Notes under the pieces: generated by a model
The model's database searches: none
What the model saw: only the letters and a program-made list of their open reading frames with translations
What the model was told of the DNA's origin: nothing
Translations under genes and position numbers: made by a program
Assembly: GCF_001625215.2 (NCBI RefSeq)
Contig: NC_030387.2
Span: 39,455,606 to 39,519,605 of the forward strand
Direction: 5' to 3'
Length of the DNA: 64,000 nt
Source of the DNA: Daucus carota subsp. sativus
Taxonomy: Eukaryota; Streptophyta; Magnoliopsida; Apiales; Apiaceae
Shown: one piece after another, positions 48,568 to 59,843 of the stretch
Numbering within the stretch: the first letter of the stretch is position 1
Layout: each line of letters opens with the position of its first letter

Positions 48568-51500
48568 AAATTGCACAAGTCCTGGAAAATTATATATCAA
48601 GCAGGCTAAACATTATACTCCAAAAGCAACTGTGAGTCTTAATGTTAAACAACGTACCAAGTATCATTCATATGAAACTTATCTGTTGGAAATAGTGGAT
48701 GCATTAACTTGAAAGAGAATGCTTGTTATATCGTATCCAGTTGTAGTAAGGAATCAATATTATATTACTTGCATGGTTGTCACGTCGATAAGTCGAGTCA
48801 AGTCGATAGAGGTCCCGGCTTGTCGACTAGTCGGCTAGTCGTAGACTAGTCGAAAAGTTAATATTAATTAAATAAATATTATATATTAATTAATTAAATA
48901 TTATATATATTATACCACTCCAGTTCTCATATGTATATCGGTCACAAAATAGATATGCTAATTACAAACATGTGTCTTTTCCCTTTTCATGTACACACAT
49001 TAACATACTGATTGTACCTATATATAAACAATAATAAAAAAGATTATACTACATGTATATTCAGTTGTAATCAACTTATGCATACATAAAACATACACAC
49101 ATAAAGATCTATAAACTTAGATTAACATGTTGATTATTGCTGATTTTGAGCAGGTTTATAATTATTTTTTTTTCATTTTAATTTTTGATTGAATTTTGCA
49201 CTTGTCGACTGACTAGTCGACCAAGTCGACCGACTAGTCGATAAGTCGATCGATTAGTCGACCAAGTCGACTGACTAGTCGACAATTCACAAGTCGACCT
49301 CTCCGGTCGATTTTCTCAACCCGACTAGTCGACTAGTAGCGACTAGTCGAGCGCCGTGACAACAATGATTACTTGTCATTTATAGTGAATGTAAGTATTA
49401 GGATTACCATACTTATAAGTTTTAAAGTCTGTGTGGTAGGATTATGTCAGAGCCAAGTTCATGCACTGCATGCCTTTTCATTTTTCAAAAAAATAAGTAA
49501 AAAATCTTGGTTGCATCACTGAGTTCTCTTCAGTAGGAGTACAAGGTCACAAGGTTCTGCACAGTAGTGCTTGCATCTGCTTCTAAATTTCCAAGACACT
49601 TAAGTAAATAATTAGCTTTATCTTTCTGAGGTGGAGGATGTAGACCCGGAGGCCTGAATAGTATGCAATTATGCATACATACATGTAGACATATCCATGC
49701 ATTCTATACATACTATATATACGTCATATAAATAGCAAAATATGGTTTGGTGTTGTGCTAGCCATATTTTAACTTCTACAACTGTTGCTACTAGCAAAGG
49801 TTTTGGCAGTTTACCTGAAAAGTGAGGCTTATTGTAGGATTACCTGATATTCACATTATATGAACGGTCACACTTCGGGTGCAACATAGCCTTTTAAATC
49901 AGAATTATATACACAAAGCTTCATCGATATAAGCCTCTTTAATTTTAAGAATGAGAGGAATTGATGAACAGTATTATCATATTGAATATAATTACAATCG
50001 CTGAACAGTATTATTATATTGAATATAATTACAATTGTCTTTCTCCTTCGCCTTTTATTTAATTTTCAGGGTTCTGCCCTTCTTGTATCCCGAAAGTTTT
50101 CTTCTTTAATTATATATCCTATCTTCCAGATAATTTGTAATTTAAATTGCCTGAATTTGTAAGTTTCCCAATCTCAATTTAGTTTAGTTTTTTATTATAT
50201 AGGTTAATATCAGGTAATGCATACATGTATATGCATATCTAACTTCAAAGTTAAACATGGTACACAAAGGTTATATAGATAGGGATTGATACAGATGATT
50301 CATTCGTTACCCTCGAAATCATGTAGACTATGCATCGTTTATTGATTCATTTGTAATAGACTATAAATCTTGTTTAATCAGAGTAGAGATTTGAGTTTTG
50401 TACATAGAATAGACTATTAATATTGTTTAATCAAAGTGATTAGGTATTTGAGTCATTAATTCTGGTTGAATATATGTATATATTCTCTTGTTTCTTTCTT
50501 AAAGTTGTCTTACCGTAACATTTGTTTGATTGTGGGTTTGTTTTCTTATCAGAAATTTATAACGCCAGATTGTAGTTTTAAAAACATCCTCATGGGATTA
50601 ATGCCAATCACTCTCAAAGTAACCCCCGGAGATGAGGTTATTTTGGAGAACATTATTTTAGATGAGGACGAGAGAGTTGATCCTTTTATCATCAAGGTTG
50701 TACATAACTGACCCTCTCTATCTTTTATTTCCTGATTTATTCTACTTCACCTTTTCTTTTTAATTATGTTTCACCTTTTGACATTTTAATTCATTTGGAC
50801 CACCTCCATTTACAGGGTTTTCATGAAGAATTTAAAGATAAATATGTGTGCATATTTATGCTCCCCATGTCTCCTGGCCATAAGAAATCTATGATTCTTG
50901 ATACTACCAGGTTGAGGGACGTTCATGAGCAAATTAAGTCTTCTGGTGGAAATTTTAGTGTCATTTGTGTGCCTACACATATAGAGCATAATAAAAATGA
51001 TTTTGAATACTTCAATCCATACCATGAACACTTGAAGATCAAATTTTGCACTTCATTTCATCATATTCATCTCGATGATTCTGCATGCTTGAAGCAGATG
51101 GAGAATATGATTGGTATCCCGAAAGATCCGGAAGCAGCCTATGTTATCCTTGGTCCTATGAATGGTTCGTGCAGAAAGGTTGTCAGTATCCTTAATAGTG
51201 ACTTTTTCAAGTGGCATGGAGCTGATGCTTTTCCGTTCACCACAGAAAAGATAGAACAACTGACATGTGAGGATGAAGCTTTGTGGAGTTGCAAACATGA
51301 TCTTGGAACTCTTTTATCAGTGCCTGATCGTGATTATGTTATATCAAATGACTGCACAAAGGTACTTCCATCCCCTCGATGTGCCATGTGCATGAAAATT
51401 TAAAAGATCGAGGTCAGAAGCTTAACATAAAATAATATTAGGTTTAGCCTTTGCTCCAATTTAAACTTGACACGTGTAAAACTTGAATAAAAATAAGCGA

Positions 51501-51603
51501 GTTAAACTTAAGTCAGTAGAGTCAGATAATAACACTTCTTAGCAGTCATTTGTTTTCAACTTAATATAACTATATAAATAATTTTTTTTGAATATTGTTC
51601 TTA
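48568..51603 (+). repeat. Left arm of a 3-kb near-perfect inverted repeat
   Basis: The arm (3036 bp) is matched in reverse complement by 51631-54653 (3023 bp), with a 27-bp spacer at 51604-51630. It carries a TIR element, about 1.1 kb of non-coding DNA and two exons of the nucleoredoxin-like gene. The arms differ by scattered single bases and small indels; the two coding exons differ at about five amino acids, so identity is near 99 percent by eye. Confidence 0.95.
48777..49363. mobile_element. TIR element made of TCGACTAGTC motifs (left-arm copy)
   Basis: The ends GTTGTCACG and CGTGACAAC are inverted repeats. Both subterminal zones are dense in GTCGAC and ACTAGT palindromes (48785-48860, 49200-49355), and the middle is AT-rich. 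The matching copy lies at 53874-54445 in the other arm. Confidence 0.7.
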
Positions 51604-54600
51604 GATAGGATAATTGAGTCATTCTTTCTTTAAGAACAATATTCAAAAAAAATTATTTATATAATAGTTATATTAAGTTGAAAACAAATGACTGCTAAGA
51701 AGTGTTATTATCTGACTCTACTGACTTAAGTTTAACTCGCTTATTTTTATTCAAGTTTTACACGTGTCAAGTTTAAATTGGAGCAAAGGCTAAACCTAAT
51801 ATTATTTTATGTTAAGCTTCTGACCTCGATCTTTTAAATTTTCATGCACATGGCACATCGAGGGGATGGAAGTACCTTTGTGCAGTCATTTGATATAACA
51901 TAATCACGATCAGGCACTGATAAAAGAGTTCCAAGATCATGTTTGCAGCTCCACAAAGCTTCATCCTCACATGTCAGTTGTTCTATCTTTTCTGTGGTGA
52001 ACGGAAAAGCATCAGCTCCATGCCACTTGAAAAAGTCACTATTAAGGATACTGACAACCTTTCTGCACGAACCATTCATAGGACCAAGGATAACATAGGC
52101 TGCTTCCGGATCTTTCGGGATACCAATCATATTCTCCATCCGCTTCAAGCATGCAGAATCATCGAGATGAATATGATGAAATGAAGTGCAAAATTTGATC
52201 TCCAAGTGTTCATGGTATGGATTGAAGTATTCAAAATCATTTTTATTATGCTCTATATGTGGAGGCACACAAATGACACTAAAATTTCCACCAGAAGACT
52301 TAATTTGCTCATGAACGTCCCTCAACCTGGTAGTATCAAGAACCATAGATTTCTTATGGCCAGGAGACATGGGGAGCATAAATATGCACACATATTTATC
52401 TTTAAATTCTTCATGAAAACCCTGTAAATGGAGGTGGTCCAAATGAATTAAAATGTCAAAAGGTGAAACATAATTAAAAAGAAAAGGTGAAGTAGAATAA
52501 ATCAGGAAATAAAAGATAGAGAGGGTCAGTTATGTACAACCTTGATGATAGAAGGATCAACTCTCTCGTCCTCATCTAAAATAATGTTCTCCAAAATAAC
52601 CTCATCTCCGGGGGTTACTTTGAGAGTGATTGGCATTAATCCCATGAGGATGTTTTTAAAACTACAATCTGGCGTTATAAATTTCTGATAAGAAAACAAA
52701 CCCACAATCAAACAAATGTTACGGTAAGACAACTTTAAGAAAGAAACAAGAGAATATATACATATATTCAACCAGAATTAATGACTCAAATCCCTAATCA
52801 CTTTGATTAAACAATATTAATAGTCTATTCTATGTACAAAACTCAAATCTCTACTCTGATTAAACAAGATTTATAGTCTATTACAAATGAATCAATAAAC
52901 GATGCATAGTCTACATGATTTCGAGGGTAACGAATGAATCATCTGTATCAATCCCTATCTATATAACCTTTGTGTACCATGTTTAACTTTGAAGTTAGAT
53001 ATGCATATACATGTATGCATTACCTGATATTAACCTATATAATAAAAAACTAAACTAAATTGAGATTGGGAAACTTACAAATTCAGGCAATTTAAATTAC
53101 AAATTATCTGGAAGATAGGATATATAATTAAAGAAGAAAACTTTCGGGATACAAGAAGGGCAGAACCCTGAAAATTAAATAAAAGGCGAAGGAGAAAGAC
53201 AATTGTAATTATATTCAATATAATAATACTGTTCAGCGATTGTAATTATATTCAATATGATAATATTGTTCATCAATTCCTCTCATTCTTAAAATTAAAG
53301 AGGCTTATATCGATGAAGCTTTGTGTATATAATTCTGATTTAAAAGGCTATGTTGCACCCGAAGTGTGACCGTTCATATAATGTGAATATCAGGTAATCC
53401 TACAATAAGCCTCACTTTTCAGGTAAACTGCCAAAACCTTTGCTAGTAGCAACAGTTGTAGAAGTTAAAATATGGCTAGCACAACACCAAACCATATTTT
53501 GCTATTTATATGACGTATATATAGTATGTATAGAATGCATGGATATGTCTACATGTATGTATGCATAATTGCATACTATTCAGGCCTCCGGGTCTACATC
53601 CTCCACCTCAGAAAGATAAAGCTAATTATTTACTTAAGTGTCTTGGAAATTTAGAAGCAGATGCAAGCACTACTGTGCAGAACCTTGTGACCTTGTACTC
53701 CTACTGAAGAGAACTCAGTGATGCAACCAAGATTTTTTACTTATTTTTTTGAAAAATGAAAAGGCATGCAGTGCATGAACTTGGCTCTGACATAATCCTA
53801 CCACACAGACTTTAAAACTTATAAGTATGGTAATCCTAATACTTACATTCACTATAAATGACAAGTAATCATTGTTGTCACGGCGCTCGACTAGTCGCTA
53901 CTAGTCGACTAGTCGGGTTGAGAAAATCGACCGGAGAGGTCGACTTGTGAATTGTCGACTAGTCAGTCGACTAATCGATCGACTTATCGACTAGTCGGTC
54001 GACTTGGTCGACTAGTCAGTCGACAAGTGCAAAATTCAATCAAAAATTAAAATGAAAAAAAAATAATTATAAACCTGCTCAAAATCAGCAATAATCAACA
54101 TGTTAATCTAAGTTTATAGATCTTTATGTGTGTATGTTTTATGTATGCATAAGTTGATTACAACTGAATATACATGTAGTATAATCTTTTTATATATTTG
54201 TTTATATATAGGTACAATCAGTATGTTAATGTGTGTACATGAAAAGGGAAAAGACACATGTTTGTAATTAGCATATCTATTTTGTGACCGATATACATAT
54301 GAGAATTGGAGTGGTATAATATATATAATATTGAATTAATTAATATATAATATTTATTTAATTAATATTAACTTTTCGACTAGTCTCCGACTAGTCGACA
54401 AGCCGGGACCTCTATCGACTTGACTCGACTTATCGACGTGACAACCATGCAAGTAATATAATATTGATTCCTTACTACAACTGGATACGATATAACAAGC
54501 ATTCTCTTTCAAGTTAATGCATCCACTATTTCCAACAGATAAGTTTCATATGAATGATACTTGGTACGTTGTTTAACATTAAGACTCACAGTTGCTTTTG

Positions 54601-56776
54601 GAGTATAATGTTTAGCCTGCTTGATATATATTTTTCCAGGACTTGTGCAATTTCTTAGCAGTCAGATAATAACACTTCTTAGCAGTCATTTGTTTTCAAC
54701 TTAATATAACTATATAAATAATTTTTTTTGAATATTGTTCTTAAAGAAAGAATGACTCAGTTATCCTATCTAAGGGCAGGAGCCTGCCCTGATTTGCCTA
54801 GTTTCAGATTAGTTGCCCTTTATACCAACTATTCAAGTTGATTCCACTGGCGTGTCTCGACAAAGTAAAAGAACATATCTGTAGATACAGCACAACTCAT
54901 TTTTGGTTTTTCTTCCTTCTATCTGCTCTGCCATCAAGCATACTGCATACACCTATGACTTACCACATCAGTCTCACTTCCTCCCAATGTATACATACAA
55001 TTTACATATATAAACTAGATTTTATTCTTTAAGGTAAGATGTATACACAAATAACAAATTCATGATTAAATACCTAGATAAAATAAGAACCCAAGGCTGA
55101 TAGCCTTCTTGCAACGTGTGCTGAATATACTAAAGGGGGTACCATGTGTCTACACAATACGCTGCTGGGTAAAATGTATAACATCTTTAATAGTTCTCTT
55201 GCAATGACATTTCTAAGCGTATAACCTCTGAATCAGGCATCAGGGTAGAAAAAAAGAACATGTGCATATACGTTGGAGAAGCGTCTATTGGTGGTAAGCT
55301 CGTGTCAGCTGCGTGTTGCATAGGCATTTTAGTACATCAGCACTGCCACCGGGTATTTTGGCATTAAAATTTTGAAATTTGGTTATTTAGGTCATTCACT
55401 CGGTTTTAAACTTATGTATACATAACGTTTCTATATTTTTGATACTTAAAGGTAAGTATCTTTTCTTACCAAATTCTGTATTAGGTGCTCTTTTATTATA
55501 ACATTATAGAGTAATGTGATGATTAAGTTTTTTTTCATAGGCATTAATACAATAAAGAATATGTATTTGTATCATTTCTTTATTTATGCAATATTCTTTG
55601 CTAGATAATGACATTCTGGATAATATGTGTATTAATAGTATTATGCACAATAGTTTACATATTCTTTGCATATTCTGCTATCTTCATAGTTTTATTAATG
55701 GAATCAATTTAGGTCCCTGTTTCCGATCTACATCAAAGGACTGTTTGCCTCTTATTCTATGAAGATACTTTGGAGTGTAGAAATTGGACGGAGAAACTTA
55801 AGAATCTTTACGTAGTACGTAATGATTTTGAAGTGGTGGTTGTCTTCTCCATTACTTTTGGGCTTGGTCACTCGATGGAATTCAAGAATCGGAGACGCGC
55901 CTTAAAATTTTGGAAGGTGTTCAGTGACATGCCATGGTTGGCAATCCCTCTTGATGACCCCAAATGCAGGCAGCTGTGGCGCATTTTCAGTAAACAGTGC
56001 AGTGAAAAGTTGCTCATAATTTACTCTAGAGGACAATACTTTGAGGAAAATGGATTCAAAGTTCTGGTGGAGACTGGATTTAAAAAATATCCTTTTATGA
56101 GAAAGGAAGTGGTGCGGACTTCAGTTGCAGCAAAAAAAGAAAAGAACTTGTCCTCATTTTTGGGACGAAATGAACTTATTCGTGGTAGGGATTTGTATTA
56201 TGCTGGACGGGTCAGTTCTCTATATCGATCGTCATTATAATCATTTTTCTTTATGCATACTATTTGCTTGTTAACACTATGTATTTGTCCATGCAGGAGA
56301 AATTTACAGCCTCCAAACTCTTGGGATGTTCAGTTGTCCTCCTTTTTTTGGGAGTATCAGGCTTCAGAGGCTTTAGTGACTTGCTGAATGGGCTACATTT
56401 TAATCACGGAGTTACCGCCCATGGTGTTGAAAGTTTTGAGATAGTTTACATTCCAGTGACGGAATCTCCCCCTGAGATTGTCCCTGACTGTGACTGGATG
56501 CTGGTTAGCCCCAAGGAGCACTTGATTCCTGTTTTTCATCACTTTTTTGATGACGAAATTACAAAAAATCCAGGAAAACAATTCACCATGGCGATGGTTA
56601 GTTTTGGACAGTTTGGACATTATAATCATCGTGGAATCATCTATACCAACTGTTCCAAGGACGCATATAACTTATTTTTGGAGACCTTCCCGTTTAATGA
56701 CAACGATGACAAGGAAAGCTTCAAAGTTCTATATAATGCTGCAATAAACAAACCAAGAAAGAAGACGGATGATTAG
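50553..56776 (+). CDS. Nucleoredoxin-like multi-thioredoxin-fold protein (four exons, 5' end unresolved)
   Basis: Exons 50553-50696, 50816-51361, 55713-56210 and 56297-56776 join in phase 0 with GT-AG introns and give 555 residues without a stop. Upstream exons or the true start are not identified. Recognisable nucleoredoxin features are HGADAFPFTTEKIEQL and DRDYVISND closing one domain, VPVSDLHQRTV opening the next, MPWLAIP (about residue 305) and GFKKYPFMRKEVV. The redox WCxxC is absent: the aligned position reads LECRNW, with a single Cys near residue 252. It is thus unlikely to be a disulfide reductase. The last exon keeps a thioredoxin-like strand pattern (SFEIVYIPV) and also recalls sieve-element-occlusion proteins. 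Intron 3 (51362-55712) contains the whole right arm of the inverted repeat. It may be a working gene or a recently trapped one. Confidence 0.65.
51876..52684 (-). pseudogene. Inverted copy of two nucleoredoxin-like exons
   Basis: The exons correspond to 52684-52541 and 52421-51876 on the minus strand, with splice sites preserved. Reading frames are intact and differ from the sense copies by DPS/DPF, SMV/SMI, VPP/VPT, HLE/HLK and KRM/KQM at five positions. There are no downstream exons on this strand, so only a truncated protein could arise. They lie antisense in intron 3 of the sense gene. Confidence 0.85.
53874..54445. mobile_element. TIR element made of TCGACTAGTC motifs (right-arm copy)
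   Basis: Inverted counterpart of 48777-49363, duplicated together with the arm. Same GTTGTCACG/CGTGACAAC ends. It shows a few deletions within the GTCGAC-rich zone relative to the left copy. Confidence 0.7.
54657..54773 (+). repeat. Third copy of the inverted-repeat centre
   Basis: The segment repeats left-arm sequence 51519-51603 in direct orientation. It is followed by AAGAAAGAATGACTCAGTTAT, the complement of the 27-bp spacer with one change. It marks the outer junction of the right arm. Confidence 0.9.
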
Positions 56777-58071
56777 TTGAATCGCGTAGGCGTCGATTCG
56801 GTAATTTGCTATTTTCATTTGATTTTCTAAATTATGATTATACTCCTTGTAAAAAATTTTACTCCTATCAAATATATAGAATCAATGAACTAGAAATTTT
56901 AATATTCTGTGTAGTTGATTCAATTTGGCTAGTATTAACTCATATCAAGCTCTAACTGAGGTTTCTGTTTTAATATACATTCTGACTGGTTTCTTAGTTA
57001 AACTGGTAATATTTGCTTTCGGCATCCTCTTCGATAATGGTGGAGATCGGTATTTATAATTTAAGTATTTCACCAAGCAAATAGAATGCCATGAAAAAAG
57101 GGTACATAAAGTGTATATAATCACCAGTGTGTTGTAGAGAACATATACGGCTTGAGATGATACCATTGGGGTGGCTAGAAAAATCATTATTTGCAAGTTC
57201 GAGAGAATTAATAAGAAATGCTGGGACTTTAACCCTCTTATCTTCTAATACCAACTGGCTACTGCCACTGTTTATGTAGTCCCTTTCTTGCAATGCACCA
57301 ACTCTAGAACTACGAGAAACTTCACATTAAAATTTTAATGATCTATCCCTCTTCATTATTGCACATGTACTAGTCCAGTGATATATGTAGTTCATTTGTA
57401 ATAATTGTATGCGTTTGAAAATGAAGCGAATTGTTGTATCAAGTGCATTTGACTAATCACTGCAATTTCATTGTGTTTTGCTTCCCAGGGGAATATGTGG
57501 TGTATATATTATATGGAGGATTACTTTGTTTTGGAAGAACATAAGCAACGGTGAGGATTTGCTTAGGATTCGATCAATTCTTGTTACCGGTTACAAATGA
57601 GAACTCAATGTTATGTAACAAGACACTCTTTTAATGTTTTGCTAGCCATGGATATGAGAACTCAATGTCATGTAACAAGACAGGCTTTTAATGTTTTGCA
57701 AGCCATGAGTATTTAAAGTCATTTTGTCAAAATTACAGTCGAGGGCAAAGTAGTACTTCTCCGAGCGAACTTTAAATATTTAGTTTAGTTTAGTGTTCTT
57801 TGAATTTTTATTTTTTTTGTTGCTATATGCGTGTTTCGATTCAAGTGATGGTGGTGTGTTTGTTAAAGCTGTTGCATTTTGGTTAGGAGGAAAAAAAATA
57901 GTTTGTTTTGGTAAGGACAATGATGTAATGTGGGAATTTTCCGTTCCAGAAAATTCAGATGATTTTGCAAGAGTAAGTAGAATGCTAGATGCAAAATAGG
58001 TACAGCCATTGCTATAATTTGACATGAAAAAGTGATTTTTGATGCTAAAATAAAATTTGAACTACAATGCT
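56777..58071. other. Spacer downstream of the nucleoredoxin-like gene
   Basis: No convincing gene. A 68-codon plus-strand frame at 57793-57999 has a hydrophobic start and a GGVFVKAVAFWLGGKK stretch, but no context to support it. A short duplicated block (GAGAACTCAATGT.ATGTAACAAGACA) occurs at 57600-57690. Confidence 0.45.
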
Positions 58072-58545
58072 AGATAACGATTTGGAGAAAATGCAGTATC
58101 TGAAGGCAGTGATCAAAGAAACTCTTCGTCTGCACCCTCTAATACCCTTGTTGGTTCCCAGAGCAGCGCATGAAGATGTGAAATTAAACGCTATGACATT
58201 GCTGCTGGAACAATGGTTATAACTAATGCCTGGCCTATTGGAAGAGACCCTGCAACATGGAAGGAACCAGAAAAGTTTCAGCCTGCAGAGAGGTTCTTGA
58301 ATTCCTCTATCGATTTTAAAGGACAAGATTTTCAGTTGATTCCTGCCCCATAATTTCTTTTGCCATGGCTACCAATGAATTTCTTTCTGTTGGCAAATCT
58401 TTTGCATAAATTTGACTGGAAGTTGCCTGACGGAAGAAATGGGGAGGATTTAGACATGAGTGAAAGACCCCGTGCAGCGAAAAGTTCCACTTCAACTTCA
58501 TGTTGCTGCCAGTGTACCTGAAAAAATCAAGACTATTAGATGATG
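58072..58545 (+). pseudogene. CYP71A-like P450 C-terminal fragment with the haem loop deleted
   Basis: The segment starts inside exon 2 ([21 protein letters not shown], so ExxR is present). It runs through [14 protein letters not shown], loses one base, then [20 protein letters not shown] and [19 protein letters not shown]. The family's FGxGRRxCPG loop is gone; [10 protein letters not shown] follows after a short scar at about 58345. Further shifts break the end. The upstream exon and I helix are missing. Confidence 0.9.
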
Positions 58546-58857
58546 GTGTTGAATTTTTATAAAGAAGATAGCATCTTCACCATTAAAATACATGTCTTCT
58601 GAATTATTGTGCTTATCTGATATGTGTGATTTCGATAGAATGGTGTCAGCTAAGCCAAAATAAGTTCAGACTTCTAAATTGTCATCTTTTTCTTATTTCA
58701 GACTAGGAAACCATACACCTTTTTTCAAAGTCAAGGCCGCTGATTAGGAAAACAAGAGAGTAATTATGTGCCACTAATTGGTGATAAGATGTAACTTCAA
58801 ACTTCTCACTCTATTCATCCACTAACACATACAGATAACAGAAAAGAAGGAAACATA

Positions 58858-59151
58858 ATGGTTTTCATACAAGGAGAAGCAAGATTGTTGTTGCAAGACC
58901 TTATGGTTGCTCTTATACCAATAATCGCCTTCCTCTTATTCATCAAATGGGTTTTTCTTAATGCCCCATTGAGCAAAAACAAGTTGCCACCGTCACCATC
59001 AAAACTCCCAGTGCTAGGAAACTTCCATCAACTAGGACTGCCTCGAGCTTTGGCTCAAAAACATGGTCCCATTATGCTTCTTCACTTTGGCAGTGTGCCT
59101 ACTCTTGTACTTTCCTCTGCGGATGCAGCCCGTGAAGTCATGAAAGTCCCA
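58858..59151 (+). pseudogene. CYP71A-like P450 N-terminal fragment truncated by TRIM-like sequence
   Basis: ATG at 58858 begins [15 protein letters not shown], a membrane anchor, [18 protein letters not shown] (with a small deletion after it) and AAREVMKV. At 59152 the P450 sequence stops and TRIM LTR-like DNA begins. The nearest relative is the gene at 63334, which shares leader and N-terminus. The preceding spacer also resembles the spacer before 63334. Confidence 0.92.
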
Positions 59152-59208
59152 CGTCGATTGTGAGAGGGGCAGAAAATTAGAATATAAGAAGCTAGAATAA
59201 CTCCAAAA
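59152..59208 (+). mobile_element. TRIM LTR-like fragment at the P450 breakpoint
   Basis: CCACGTCGATTGTGAGAGGG and the following AGAATATAAG...AACTCCA align with the LTR of the complete TRIM at 43095-43150. The LTR terminus TGTT is not present, so the piece is truncated or rearranged. Confidence 0.6.
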
Positions 59209-59843
59209 ATTATCTTGTGGAGTTGTGAACATCTAAATTCGGGGAAATAACATTTTTTAACAATGTAAACTCAGGAAAATTTGATCCATGTTAAAATTTG
59301 GCACAATGATGGATCAGACTTTCGTTTCATGTAATACTCGGGAAAAATATTAAACATATTTTTGATGAATTTTCTTCCTTGTGGGGCCTTGGTGTTTCGT
59401 TCAATTGTTATCGAACTTGAGTTTCAATAATTCAGGAAACAAATTCCAATAAGTGGGCAACTGTTTAACTTATTTACCCACCAGCTATGAGTTGATACAA
59501 TTGGAATTAGTATGTGGTGCAGAAGTGGCCACGAATTTTCAAATATTATTTTATTATAATTTATAGTTATAATATATGTTTTAATAATTTTAAAAAAGGA
59601 TATAACATAATTGTTGAGATTTTTTATATTTATTTATAATTTTTTAAAAATATTATAGAAATAAATATTAATTTGTTGTTCATAAATATTGGAACTTGAT
59701 TTTTTTATGATTTTTTTAACTGTATATCTCATGATTTTCATCGATTGAGTTTATCAAATTAAGGTTATACAAACAATAATTATGTCCGGATACTATATTT
59801 TGATATAGATTAGAATGTCCGACAACCGCTTAGACAAAAACTA

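Larger units (their letters stand above)
51631..54653 (-). repeat. Right arm of the 3-kb inverted repeat
   Basis: Reverse complement of 48568-51603. It ends at 54653 at the point matching the left-arm start. It differs from the left arm by small changes, for example a 3-bp insertion near 51665 and sparse substitutions. Confidence 0.95.

Noticed and set aside
48785-49360. Regular GTCGAC/ACTAGT repeats considered as a CRISPR-like array
   Set aside because: No constant repeat length or unique spacers, and the sequence is plant nuclear; the ends show TIRs.
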